DNA from: Caryophanales bacterium UBA6879 | Lineage (GTDB): Bacteria > Bacillota_I > Bacilli_A > RFN20 > CAG-288 | NCBI GenBank assembly: GCA_002449135.1 | Contig: DKCH01000060.1 | Span: 15,845-34,917, forward strand | Direction of reading: 5' to 3' | Length of the DNA stretch: 19,073 bases | The notes under the pieces: generated by a model | The model's input: the letters and a program-made list of their open reading frames with translations, nothing else | Database searches by the model: none | Told to the model about the DNA's origin: nothing | In this document: piece by piece, positions 1 to 8,004 of the stretch | Layout: each line of letters begins with the position of its first letter | Numbering within the stretch: the first letter of the stretch is position 1 | Position numbers and translations under genes: made by a program

Positions 1-1659
1 ATGTTAGTGAGTGTTGGTGGACCTTTATATTATTTGGATAAAGTATTTTCTGTAAGTTATGTTTTTTATAATCATGAGTTAGTTGGTGTAGTAGGTAAAA
101 CATATTTACCTAATTATAATGAGTTTTATGAAAAAAGATGGTTTAATTCTGTAAATGATGCTAATTTTAATGAAGTTAAAATTAACAATAAAATTATTCC
201 TTTTGGTAATGATTTAATTTTTAATTTAGGAGAAGTGAAACTTGCCATTGAACTTTGTGAAGATTTATGGGTTATTAATTCACCTTCTAACAATTACGCC
301 TTAAATGGAACTAATTGTGTTTTAAATCTCTCAGCTAGTAATGAAATTATACAAAAAAATATCTATAGAACTGAATTAGTAAAAATGCAGTCTGCAAAGA
401 ATTATCTTTGTTATTTATATTGTTCTTCTGGTTTAGGAGAATCAAGTCAGGACTTGGTTTTTTCTGGTCAGCAAATTATTGCTTATAATGGCAAAGTTGT
501 TGAAAATAGAAATAATTATTTAGGTCTTCTTACTTCAATAATTGATTTTGAAGAGATCAATGCTGCACGTGTTAAATATAAATCTAGTTTTGAAGGACCC
601 AAAAAAGTTTGTCGTTTTATAGACTTAGATAATGATTATGAATTTACACTTTTACCAAATACATATGATTCACATCCGTTTATATTAAAAGATTCTAAAA
701 AAATGGAAGAAAGAGCTTTAGAAATTCTTGATCTACAAGCTAGGGGATTATTAACTCGTTTAAAAAAGATAAACTGTAAAAAAGTTGTTATAGGTGTATC
801 TGGTGGATTAGATTCTACACTTGCTTTACTTGTATGTGTTGAGGCTTTTAAGAAACTAAAACTGGATTTAAAAAATATTTACGCTGTTTCTTTACCAGCT
901 TTTGGAACCAGTAATTTAACATTTAATAATGCAAAAAATTTGATTAATGAACTTGGTCTAACATATAAAGAAATTGATATTAAAAATACGTGTTTAGATT
1001 TTTTAAAAGGATTAAATCATGGTGATAAAGATTATGATGTTACTTATGAAAATGTTCAAGCTAGAACAAGAACAGAATTTCTGATGAATTTGGCTAATCA
1101 AATTGATGGTATTGTTATTGGGACTGGCGACTTATCTGAGTTAGCCTTAGGTTTTGCAACATATAATGGGGATCATATGTCTATGTATGGTGTTAATTCT
1201 TCTATTCCTAAGACTTTAGTACAAGATATAGTTAAGTCTTATATTAATATTAATCCGAAATTAAATAGAGTCTTAACATCAATTTTGAATACACCTATTT
1301 CTCCAGAATTGATTCCTTCTTCAAATAATATGATTAATCAACAAACTGAATCGATTATTGGTAAATATGAATTACATGATTTCTTTTTATACAATTTTAT
1401 TAAAAATTCTTTTTCCAAAGAAAAACTCTTTGAATTAGCAAAAATTGCCTTTAAAAATTATAAAACTGAATATATACAATCAACTTTAGATTTGTTTTTC
1501 AAAAGGTTTTTTACTAATCAATTTAAAAGATCATGTCTTCCAGATGGAGTTAAAGTTGGTTCAATTAATTTATCACCTCGTGGAGATTTACGTTTAGCTA
1601 GTGATGTTAGTTTAGATAATTTTATAAATTGTAAGATAAATAAAAAAGTTGTAAAATAA
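1..1659 (+). CDS. nadE: Glutamine-dependent NAD+ synthetase, 5' end outside window
   Basis: Makes NAD+ from deamido-NAD+, ATP and glutamine-derived ammonia in the cytoplasm. The visible 552 residues hold most of the nitrilase-type glutaminase domain: Lys33 in GKTYLPNY is the expected catalytic Lys and Cys86 in ELCEDLW the nucleophile, about as far apart as in characterised enzymes. The ATP-pyrophosphatase synthetase domain follows, with the P-loop SGGLDS at 267-272, and the C-terminal stretch RSCLPDG...SPRGD is typical. The glutaminase catalytic Glu normally lies about 70 residues before the Lys, which would be left of position 1. The gene is therefore cut by the window edge rather than broken, and the Met at position 1 is probably internal. 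Stop is TAA; the next gene follows 23 bases later with its own ribosome binding site. The family call is firm. Confidence 0.95.
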   Translation: MLVSVGGPLYYLDKVFSVSYVFYNHELVGVVGKTYLPNYNEFYEKRWFNSVNDANFNEVKINNKIIPFGNDLIFNLGEVKLAIELCEDLWVINSPSNNYALNGTNCVLNLSASNEIIQKNIYRTELVKMQSAKNYLCYLYCSSGLGESSQDLVFSGQQIIAYNGKVVENRNNYLGLLTSIIDFEEINAARVKYKSSFEGPKKVCRFIDLDNDYEFTLLPNTYDSHPFILKDSKKMEERALEILDLQARGLLTRLKKINCKKVVIGVSGGLDSTLALLVCVEAFKKLKLDLKNIYAVSLPAFGTSNLTFNNAKNLINELGLTYKEIDIKNTCLDFLKGLNHGDKDYDVTYENVQARTRTEFLMNLANQIDGIVIGTGDLSELALGFATYNGDHMSMYGVNSSIPKTLVQDIVKSYININPKLNRVLTSILNTPISPELIPSSNNMINQQTESIIGKYELHDFFLYNFIKNSFSKEKLFELAKIAFKNYKTEYIQSTLDLFFKRFFTNQFKRSCLPDGVKVGSINLSPRGDLRLASDVSLDNFINCKINKKVVK

Positions 1660-1669
1660 TTTTTAAAAA

Positions 1670-1674
1670 GGGAG
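1670..1674 (+). promoter_or_regulatory. Ribosome binding site of the GtrB-like gene
   Basis: GGGAG in an A-rich context, 8 bases before the ATG at 1683. It supports that start and shows independent initiation after the nadE stop. Confidence 0.8.
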
Positions 1675-1682
1675 AAAAAAAT

Positions 1683-2678
1683 ATGGTTAAAGTAAGTATT
1701 GTTGTACCATGTTATAACGAAGAAGAAATGCTACCTATTTTCTTGAATAAAATTAGGATATTATTTGTCGATGATGATAAATATTTATATGATTTTATTT
1801 TTATAAATGATGGAAGTAAAGATAAGACTTTGGACATTTTAAAAAAGGCAAGTAAGGATTTTGACAATGTTTCTTACATTTCTTTTACCAATAACTTTGG
1901 TCAAGATAATGCAATAACTGCTGGTTTAAGAAAAGCTAGTGGTGATGTTGTAATTCCTATTGATTGTGATTTGCAAGATCCTCCTGAACTTATAAAGCTT
2001 ATGCTTGAAAAATATGAAGAGGGCTATGATATTGTTAACCCTTATCGTAAGTCTCGTCAAGAAGATTCATTTTTCAAAAGAGAATCATCTGGATTATTTT
2101 ATAAATTTGCTAATAAGGTGGCTGGAAAAAATATTGTTCCACAAAATGTATCCATGTTTAGACTAATATCTCGTAAAGCTTTAGATGTAATCATAAATTT
2201 ACCTGAAGTTAGTAGGGTTATTCGTTCTGAAGTTCCTTTTGTTGGTTTTAAAGTTTGTTATATTCCATTTGAAAGACCAAAAAGAATAGCGGGAAAAACT
2301 AAATATAATTTACATAAATTATTAGATTTAGCTTCGAAAACTCTTACTTCATCCACTGTCAATTTGTTAAATTTACCATTTAAACTTGGAATTATATTTT
2401 GTATTTTAGGCTTTTTAGGTTTTTTAGGTAGTCTTATTTCTTATATATATTTTAGGGCTACTAGTTTCTATTCTGTCCAAATTTTTGATTGTTTATTAGC
2501 TTTATTTATATTTTTAGGAATTTTATTATTGGGGTTAATTTGTTTTATTGTTTTTATTCCATGCATGTATTTAAAAGATATTCAAATTAATACTCAGGAT
2601 AGACCCTCATATATTATTAGTGAAGAATATACATCTTTAAAAGCATTAAAAAATTTAACAAGTGATAAAAATGAATAA
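1683..2678 (+). CDS. GtrB/CsbB-type polyprenyl-phosphate glycosyltransferase
   Basis: A family-2 (GT-A fold) glycosyltransferase anchored in the inner face of the membrane; relatives transfer a sugar from a nucleotide donor to undecaprenyl phosphate. Residues 1-225 are the catalytic domain: SIVVPCYNEE near the start, FINDGSKD near 40, and the metal/donor-binding DCDLQDPPE with Asp94, Asp96 and Asp99. Two hydrophobic segments follow, about 228-257 and 267-295, as in GtrB, DPM1-like and CsbB proteins. At 331 residues it has the usual length. The GT-C gene downstream overlaps its end, and a YfhO gene lies opposite. In Bacillus subtilis the equivalent CsbB works with YfhO in lipoteichoic acid glycosylation, so a similar role is reasonable here. 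The sugar and final acceptor cannot be read from the sequence. Confidence 0.88.
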   Translation: MVKVSIVVPCYNEEEMLPIFLNKIRILFVDDDKYLYDFIFINDGSKDKTLDILKKASKDFDNVSYISFTNNFGQDNAITAGLRKASGDVVIPIDCDLQDPPELIKLMLEKYEEGYDIVNPYRKSRQEDSFFKRESSGLFYKFANKVAGKNIVPQNVSMFRLISRKALDVIINLPEVSRVIRSEVPFVGFKVCYIPFERPKRIAGKTKYNLHKLLDLASKTLTSSTVNLLNLPFKLGIIFCILGFLGFLGSLISYIYFRATSFYSVQIFDCLLALFIFLGILLLGLICFIVFIPCMYLKDIQINTQDRPSYIISEEYTSLKALKNLTSDKNE

Positions 2679-3993
2679 ATTAAGATATTTTTTTGAAAAT
2701 TTTAAATTTTATTACAAACTAATTGGAGATTATAGTTTATATTTTTTTAAAAAATATTTTCACTATATATTTATTTTGAGTTTGGTTGCAATTTCTTTTA
2801 CTGTGCGTTACTTTTTTGCTTTATATCCTACTAATGACGTTACAAGTTTTTTAATTAATTGGATGAATGCTATAAAAGAAAATGGTTTTTCTTCTTTTTA
2901 CAAAATTAATGCTGATTATTCTTCATTTTATTTATTTTTATTAGCTATTTTTACTGTTTTACCAAGTGGAGAATTAATTACTTTAGTTAACGGAGTAAAT
3001 GTTTATACTAATTGGATGTTTTATATAAAATTTTCTAATTTTATATGTTATTTATTTATTTCAATTGCTTTTTATTTAATTGTTAAAAAAATTACTAAAG
3101 ATAAAATAATGGCAGTAACTGCGTTTTCTTTATCTTTTATCTTACCAGTCCAATTTTTTAATACTGCTATCTGGGGTAATTCTGATGCTTTTTATATTTG
3201 CTATTTAATTTGGGCTTTGTATTTTGTTATTTCAAGAAAAGATTTCCTTTCATTTATGTTTTTAGCTTTTGCTTTTGGTAATAAATTACAGGCTATATTC
3301 TTTTTCCCATTGTTTTTCTATTTAATTTTAAGAAGGCGTCTAAAGCTTTATTCGGTTTTTGGTTTTGTTTGTGGTCTTTTTATTACCTTTTTACCTTGTT
3401 ATTGCGCTGGTGGGAATTTCCTTTCACCTTTTAAATATATTGATTCTCAACTTAATGGGTATTCAAATTTAAATTTAGGTTGTGCAAATTTTTATAATTT
3501 TGTCGGTCTATATTTTGGTGAGACTTTTAATAATTTCTTTTCAATTTTAGGCATTTTATTAATTCTGTTTTTTATGGGATTTATTTACTTTAGAAACATA
3601 AATTTGAATGATTTATCTATTATTGCTATAGCAACTTTTTCTTCTGGTATTACAGTGTTTTTCTTACCACATATGCATGAAAGATATTTTTTTATTTTAG
3701 ATATATTAATTGTTCTATATTGTTTGCTATTTAAGAAAAAGTATCATTTAATTGTCTTAATGCAAATTTCTTCAGGTATAGCTTACTATCACTATTTAAG
3801 TGGCTATTATACTTTCCAAATCTTAGGTGAAAATGTTGTAACTATAGCTGCTTTAATTAACATTTATGTTTTAAGTTCTATATTTTTTGATATTTTAAAA
3901 TTGGATCATAAAATTGGCTTTAAAGAAGATTTAGTAAATTTAGAAGAAAAAATAAAGAATGAATTATCTTCTAAAGATAAGACTATAAAATAA
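2671..3993 (+). CDS. Gpi18-like GT-C integral membrane glycosyltransferase
   Basis: A 440-residue multi-spanning membrane protein that resembles the Gpi18-like (COG5542) GT-C enzymes, which use lipid-phosphate sugars on the outer face of the membrane. The first external loop after the first long membrane segment holds Asn55-Asp56, where GT-C proteins carry their catalytic acidic residue. The family-like stretch AIWGNSDAFY spans 167-176, NKLQAIFFFP 204-213 and LPHMHERYF 332-340. I chose the ATG at 2671 over an upstream GTG at 2662, which would add only three residues. The ATG start overlaps the GtrB-like gene by 8 bases, suggesting translational coupling and use of its lipid-linked sugar. The 3' end overlaps the opposing yfhO gene by 11 bases. 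Donor and acceptor are unknown. Confidence 0.8.
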   Translation: MNKLRYFFENFKFYYKLIGDYSLYFFKKYFHYIFILSLVAISFTVRYFFALYPTNDVTSFLINWMNAIKENGFSSFYKINADYSSFYLFLLAIFTVLPSGELITLVNGVNVYTNWMFYIKFSNFICYLFISIAFYLIVKKITKDKIMAVTAFSLSFILPVQFFNTAIWGNSDAFYICYLIWALYFVISRKDFLSFMFLAFAFGNKLQAIFFFPLFFYLILRRRLKLYSVFGFVCGLFITFLPCYCAGGNFLSPFKYIDSQLNGYSNLNLGCANFYNFVGLYFGETFNNFFSILGILLILFFMGFIYFRNINLNDLSIIAIATFSSGITVFFLPHMHERYFFILDILIVLYCLLFKKKYHLIVLMQISSGIAYYHYLSGYYTFQILGENVVTIAALINIYVLSSIFFDILKLDHKIGFKEDLVNLEEKIKNELSSKDKTIK

Positions 3994-4006
3994 ATAATTT
4001 ATCTTT
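3964..4006. repeat. Three alternating complementary 7-mers at convergent gene ends
   Basis: TTATCTT occurs at 3964-3970, its complement AAGATAA at 3974-3980, and TTATCTT again at 3999-4005. The middle copy can pair with either flank, giving a 7-bp stem with a 3-base loop or a 9-bp stem (3972-3980 with 3999-4007) with an 18-base loop. The block straddles the overlapping stop codons of the two convergent genes. It may help bidirectional termination, but the stems are AT-rich and weak and lack a clear U-tract. Confidence 0.4.
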
Positions 4007-6997
4007 ATATAAATATATTAAATAGCAAAGAAGTAATGAAAAAGAAATAATGGAGATATAAAGTCCTTTTATGTAACCTAACTCGGTATATATAATTTCA
4101 AAAGTATGTTCTCCTTGTTTAATATTTGATAAATCACCGGCTGTAAATATATTAAATGATTTATAAGTTTTGACATCTTTACCATCTATTTTTATTTGGA
4201 AGCCTTTTTCATAAGGGAGTGTAAAAAGAATCTGTTTATTATTTTCATTTAAATTAAATTTACCACCCCATATTTGTTTAAAATAGCTTTGCTTTTTATA
4301 AGTAAGTTCTAAATAAGAAGTATTAATGCTATTAATATATTCTTGTAAAATATTTAAATCTTCATAATAAACTTGAGGTAATATTTCCATATTTCTTACA
4401 TCACTAGTAAGAGTTATTTCTACTTTATTAGAGCTACTAAGTTTGATTGGATAAATGCCATTAGACCAATAGGAATTCATATCTAATTTTAAATTATTAT
4501 AATAAATGTTAAATGGACCTGTGATATTTTTCATTGCTATATAGGTATTAAATTTATTTAATGTTATATTATCGAATGTTACAGTTATTTTTCCACCTTT
4601 TTTACCATCAAAACGTTGAATTTTGTCAGCAGTTAAAGGCAGTTTAGTAATATTACTTGTACATGAAACGTTTTTAAATAAAATAGGACTAAAGATATCT
4701 TTCAATGTTTCATCTTCATTTTTAACTGAGTTTGTTAAACTTTTAAAGATTTCATTTTGATACTCAAAAATGTTAAACCATTTTATTTCATTATCATTTA
4801 CATAATATCCTTCATTAATAAAGTCACTACTTGTCTTATTTGAAATCATTCCTAGATTTAAGCTATATGGGTTTAAATAATAAGTGGCATCATTTGTTTT
4901 TTCAAGTACTTTCAAATTATTAATAAAAGCAGGTTTATTATTTTCAGACATTAAATATTTAATGTTTAAAAAGGAATTCATAGCTAAAGTAGAACCCAAA
5001 TTATATTTTTGAAAATAGGAGTTACTATGGAAGCCAATTTTATTCATATAATTCATTACATCTTTTAAAGATGTGGAAGAATAATGAGATAAACCATTAA
5101 AACCAAAATAAAACATAGGATCATTATCTATACTGTTATATGAACCAGGTCTTATTGTGGTATCTTCCATTCTATTTAGTTGTAGAGGATCATAGGAAAT
5201 AAGTTTTTCAAACATTTCGTTACGAGAATTATCTTCTAAATATTCACTAATATTTTGATATTCGTTTTCTTTAATATTTGTTTTTATGATGTTATCATTG
5301 CTTAAGAAAGAAGAGTAGCAAGTTAAAGGCACTAAAATAAAAGAAGATACGATAGTGAAATATTTACTTATTTTTTTAAAATGCGGCATTAGAAAACTTT
5401 CAGTTAGACAGTAAATAAATGTTATTAAGTAAACTATAATTCCACCAATTGATAATTGATAAAATTTATTGACATTAATATTTTCAATTGATTTAGCGGG
5501 ATTATTTAAAACAACAATTAAACTAATTATAAATAATAGTGAATTAATAATATAACCAAAATAATGTATTTTTTTAAGATTAATAAAAGATATAAAAGCA
5601 AGAAACGTAAGTAAAAAAGATGTGACAAAAGAATAACGAGAAGGGAACCAGCTTGGAATTGATCCACCATGAAGTAAAGAATCGAAAAGTGAAATACTAG
5701 GTGCAAATAAATAAAATAAAAGAAGCACTAAATAAGAAAGTTTTTTTCTTAATTTAATATCTTTAATAAAGAAAAAAAGAGGGAATAATGCCAAAATTAA
5801 TGTTGAAGTAAAACTTGAATAATAGCCTGTATTTCTTTTAATTTGTTCACTACTTGTAAAGCTATTAGTTAGTAAACCTCTTATTAAATCAGTGAAACTT
5901 ACAGCATTGCTTTGAATACCAATTGTAAAACCTGAAGCTTTGGTTCCAGCAAAATGTGTAAAAGCGGCATACCAAAATATTGCACCTATTAAGCCACCTA
6001 AAATAGATAAGGTGATAAATTTAATAGGTGTGCTTATAAATAAATTTTTACTTTTAAAAGGTATTTTTCCTGAAATACAATCTGTTATAAAAATCAATCC
6101 AATAAAAACACACACCATAAAACCAATATACCAAGAGGTGTATAAAACAAAAGCTATTGTGAAAGGATAAAGAAAAATAACTTTATCATTTATTAAAAGT
6201 TTATAAGCTAAAAAAACTAAAGGGAGTAAACAAACACCATCTAACCACATGAAGTTTGAAAGATTTATAAAGAAAAATGAACACATACAATATGATAAGG
6301 AAAAAATTAAGTTAGATAATTTTGCTTCTTTGGTATAAAATCTTGTTAATAAATAAAAGTTTAAAGAACAAAATGCCATCTTAAACCAACAGATTATTAA
6401 AATAAAAGTTGGAATATCTTGATAATCTACAAATTTAACAAAGGGATTAAATGGGGAATTTAAGTAATATGCTAAAATGGAAACCATATTTCCACCGAAT
6501 GTTTTTGACATTGTATAAATCATGTTAGAATCATTACTTAAAAGTGCTTTATAATAGCGGAAATAAGCGATGTATTGTGACTGCGCATCAATTGTCATAA
6601 ATGTATTTCCATTTTTATCAAATGGATAAAAATTATTAGTTGCAAATAATATAAAACAAATTAAAAGAGGAATTCCAAAAGATAATAAAGGAATAAGTAT
6701 TTCTAAAGTTAAATTAAATTTATTTTTATAAAGTGTTTGATTTTTATCATTAATAATAACATGGTTATAATTTATTATTTTTAATGGTTTTAAGGAATTA
6801 CATCTATTGTAATTGTACCAAAAGAAAAATAGTATACAAATTATTAAAATTGTTAAAGAAATATATAAAAATGGTGAAAAAAATTGAGCATTTGTTAGAA
6901 ATGTTAAGAAAATTCCAAAACTTAAAATAGATATTATTATAAATAATAATGAAATTGTAAAATCATTTTTATAGAATATCTTTTTAAATTTGCACAT
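3983..6997 (-). CDS. yfhO: YfhO-family membrane protein (GT-C type glycosyltransferase)
   Basis: A 1004-residue membrane protein. YfhO proteins are GT-C-type enzymes; the B. subtilis member is needed with CsbB for sugar decoration of lipoteichoic acid. Two hydrophobic segments (about 13-35 and 42-60) precede the typical start. The family core then opens with a membrane segment near 98-120 and an external loop with TIDAQSQY, Asp137 being in the usual catalytic-loop position. MWLDG lies at 250-254. Many more membrane spans follow to about residue 568, then a large beta-rich external domain to about 970, and a last membrane span at about 977-997. It is longer than the roughly 860-residue B. subtilis protein, partly through the N-terminal extension. 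The ATG at 6997 is the only usable start because an in-frame TGA lies ten codons upstream. It has no ribosome binding site at normal spacing; GAAAGG is about 23 bases away. Probably co-transcribed with the CBS gene. Confidence 0.9.
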   Translation of the reverse strand: MCKFKKIFYKNDFTISLLFIIISILSFGIFLTFLTNAQFFSPFLYISLTILIICILFFFWYNYNRCNSLKPLKIINYNHVIINDKNQTLYKNKFNLTLEILIPLLSFGIPLLICFILFATNNFYPFDKNGNTFMTIDAQSQYIAYFRYYKALLSNDSNMIYTMSKTFGGNMVSILAYYLNSPFNPFVKFVDYQDIPTFILIICWFKMAFCSLNFYLLTRFYTKEAKLSNLIFSLSYCMCSFFFINLSNFMWLDGVCLLPLVFLAYKLLINDKVIFLYPFTIAFVLYTSWYIGFMVCVFIGLIFITDCISGKIPFKSKNLFISTPIKFITLSILGGLIGAIFWYAAFTHFAGTKASGFTIGIQSNAVSFTDLIRGLLTNSFTSSEQIKRNTGYYSSFTSTLILALFPLFFFIKDIKLRKKLSYLVLLLFYLFAPSISLFDSLLHGGSIPSWFPSRYSFVTSFLLTFLAFISFINLKKIHYFGYIINSLLFIISLIVVLNNPAKSIENINVNKFYQLSIGGIIVYLITFIYCLTESFLMPHFKKISKYFTIVSSFILVPLTCYSSFLSNDNIIKTNIKENEYQNISEYLEDNSRNEMFEKLISYDPLQLNRMEDTTIRPGSYNSIDNDPMFYFGFNGLSHYSSTSLKDVMNYMNKIGFHSNSYFQKYNLGSTLAMNSFLNIKYLMSENNKPAFINNLKVLEKTNDATYYLNPYSLNLGMISNKTSSDFINEGYYVNDNEIKWFNIFEYQNEIFKSLTNSVKNEDETLKDIFSPILFKNVSCTSNITKLPLTADKIQRFDGKKGGKITVTFDNITLNKFNTYIAMKNITGPFNIYYNNLKLDMNSYWSNGIYPIKLSSSNKVEITLTSDVRNMEILPQVYYEDLNILQEYINSINTSYLELTYKKQSYFKQIWGGKFNLNENNKQILFTLPYEKGFQIKIDGKDVKTYKSFNIFTAGDLSNIKQGEHTFEIIYTELGYIKGLYISIISFSLLLCYLIYLYKDKLFIL

Positions 6998-7029
6998 TTT
7001 ACACTTTTTTAAATTTAAATCCTTTCAAA

Positions 7030-7431
7030 TTAATCTTTTATCAACCGTTTTAAATATTGTATAACTGATTTTCTAGTTATAATGCCAATGAAAAAATTAT
7101 TATCGTCACAAACTGGAACAAAATTTTGATTGGAAATCATTTCTATTAAATCATTCATTTCTTTGTTAATTGTTATTGATTGTATTTTTTTATGAGGCTT
7201 AATTGTACAAATAGGAATCTTCATGGATTGTTCCCAATTTAATTTTGCATCTTTTATGGCAAATAATAAGTCTTCACATGAAATAGTGTTTAAATATTTA
7301 CCTTGCTTATCAAGAACAGGAATAGCAGAATAATGGTGAAATTCCATTTTTTCAATTACCTGTCTAATAGAAAAGGTATCTAATACGAATTCAACATCTT
7401 TTTTGGGCAATAAGAAAAATAAAATATTCAT
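7030..7431 (-). CDS. Small protein of two CBS domains
   Basis: A 133-residue cytoplasmic protein made only of a CBS pair, about residues 10-60 and 78-130. CBS pairs usually bind adenine nucleotides (AMP, ATP, S-adenosylmethionine or cyclic dinucleotides) and act as sensors. The opening MNILFFLLPK followed by a segment leading to HHYSAIPVLD (32-41) matches the family pattern of stand-alone CBS proteins that begin this way, so I start at the ATG at 7431. A TTG at 7473 would add 14 hydrophobic residues and seems wrong. The second CBS ends with FVPVCDDNNFFIGIITRKSV, the standard repeat pattern. It lies 32 bases upstream of yfhO on the same strand, so a regulatory link to glycosylation is possible but inferred. 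No clear ribosome binding site precedes either start. The ligand is unknown. Confidence 0.82.
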   Translation of the reverse strand: MNILFFLLPKKDVEFVLDTFSIRQVIEKMEFHHYSAIPVLDKQGKYLNTISCEDLLFAIKDAKLNWEQSMKIPICTIKPHKKIQSITINKEMNDLIEMISNQNFVPVCDDNNFFIGIITRKSVIQYLKRLIKD

Positions 7432-7444
7432 ATATATCAAAAAA

Positions 7445-7473
7445 ATTTTAAGATAAAATAAATAAGATTTCAA
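7445..7473 (-). promoter_or_regulatory. Possible leftward promoter of the CBS-yfhO unit
   Basis: On the minus strand TTGAAA (7473-7468) is followed after exactly 17 bases by TAAAAT (7450-7445), a reasonable housekeeping promoter. Transcription would start near 7438, leaving only about six untranslated bases before the ATG at 7431. That would be an almost leaderless message, in line with the absent ribosome binding site. AT-rich DNA makes chance matches common. Confidence 0.4.
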
Positions 7474-7484
7474 TATAAAAATAA

Positions 7485-7516
7485 TGTCCCAAAAAGAGCA
7501 CCTCTATTTTTTGACA
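7485..7516. repeat. Imperfect inverted repeat overlapping the rightward -35 box
   Basis: The left arm TGTCCCAAAAAGAG (7485-7498) is largely complementary to the right arm CTCTATTTTTTGACA (7502-7516), around a three-base centre, with mismatches and one unpaired base. The right arm contains the -35 hexamer, so it is placed like an operator for the divergent genes. It is also weakly hairpin-like. No regulator is identifiable in the window. Confidence 0.4.
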
Positions 7517-7539
7517 ATAAATTTTTGAATAATTATAAT
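7511..7539 (+). promoter_or_regulatory. Consensus sigma-A-type promoter of the rightward operon
   Basis: TTGACA at 7511-7516 and TATAAT at 7534-7539 are exact consensus hexamers with an ideal 17-base spacer. Transcription should begin near 7546, giving a leader of about 19 bases before the ATG at 7565. This is the only promoter of this quality I see, and it faces the run of nine genes to the right. Confidence 0.85.
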
Positions 7540-7550
7540 TATTTTAGATG

Positions 7551-7557
7551 AGGGGGA
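7551..7557 (+). promoter_or_regulatory. Ribosome binding site of the flavin-reductase-like gene
   Basis: AGGGGGA, seven bases before the ATG at 7565. It is strong and fixes that start. Confidence 0.8.
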
Positions 7558-7564
7558 AGTAATC

Positions 7565-7999
7565 ATGGAATATAAACCAGTAGTTCAAGGTGAAAATATT
7601 ATTACATTAGAAAAAAATGGTAAATTTTATGGAATGACATGTGCTTGGACAATGCAAGAAGACTATGACAAAATTATCATGTGTTTAGGTGATCAATCTG
7701 AAACAGGTCATGCTATAAGTAAAAATGATTTAGTTGGAATTTCAGCTTTAGCAAATGGCCAAGAGTCTATCGGAGAACAAATTGGTTCTGACCATTCTTC
7801 CAATAAGATTAAATTTAATAATGTTCCCTTTATGGATTTTTTTGGTGTAAAAGTTGTTAAAGGTGCAAAAACTAAAATGCAAGGCAAAGTATTAAATGTA
7901 ATACATTTAGAAGAAGATCCTACTACAAACTTAGTTTATATTTTAATTCAACATTACGAGGAAGATAGCAATAAAAAATTTTTGATTTATAATGATTAA
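7565..7999 (+). CDS. Flavin-reductase-like (FMN-binding split barrel) protein
   Basis: A 144-residue soluble protein resembling the flavin reductase/flavoredoxin domain, which binds FMN in a split barrel and passes electrons from NAD(P)H or other carriers. Supporting pattern: an opening strand with NGKFYGMTCAWTMQ (18-31), a second strand with IIMCLGDQSETGHAI (37-51; family members usually have a Thr-His or similar pair there), the VGISALANGQESIGEQIGS stretch (57-75), and a later VPFMDFFGVKVVKGA segment. The length is close to the single-domain core. It heads the rightward operon behind the best promoter and a strong ribosome binding site. addB starts 5 bases after its stop, so it is probably co-transcribed with the recombination nuclease genes, though no functional link is known to me. 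Substrate is unknown, and the family call rests on pattern alone. Confidence 0.72.
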   Translation: MEYKPVVQGENIITLEKNGKFYGMTCAWTMQEDYDKIIMCLGDQSETGHAISKNDLVGISALANGQESIGEQIGSDHSSNKIKFNNVPFMDFFGVKVVKGAKTKMQGKVLNVIHLEEDPTTNLVYILIQHYEEDSNKKFLIYND

Positions 8000-8004
8000 T
8001 TTTT

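Noticed and set aside
1..1659. nadE as an N-terminally truncated pseudogene.
   Set aside because: The missing part is exactly what would lie left of the window edge, and everything visible is intact.
2404..2430. Short tandem repeat encoding Gly-Phe-Leu units in the GtrB-like gene.
   Set aside because: It is ordinary low-complexity sequence of a membrane segment.
2662..2670. GTG start for the GT-C gene.
   Set aside because: It would add only three residues; the ATG at 2671 is the simpler choice.
5940..6170. A 76-codon open frame on the plus strand.
   Set aside because: It lies wholly opposite yfhO, has no ribosome binding site and its product resembles no protein; it is a shadow of the real gene.
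7432..7473. Longer CBS protein starting from TTG.
   Set aside because: No ribosome binding site, the added residues are hydrophobic and unlike the family, and MNILFF is the usual family opening.
7491..7512. Rho-independent terminator made by the A-run, GAG-CAC-CTC and T-run.
   Set aside because: The G+C-containing stem is only four pairs, and the T-run flows straight into the -35 box of a consensus promoter; an operator is likelier.
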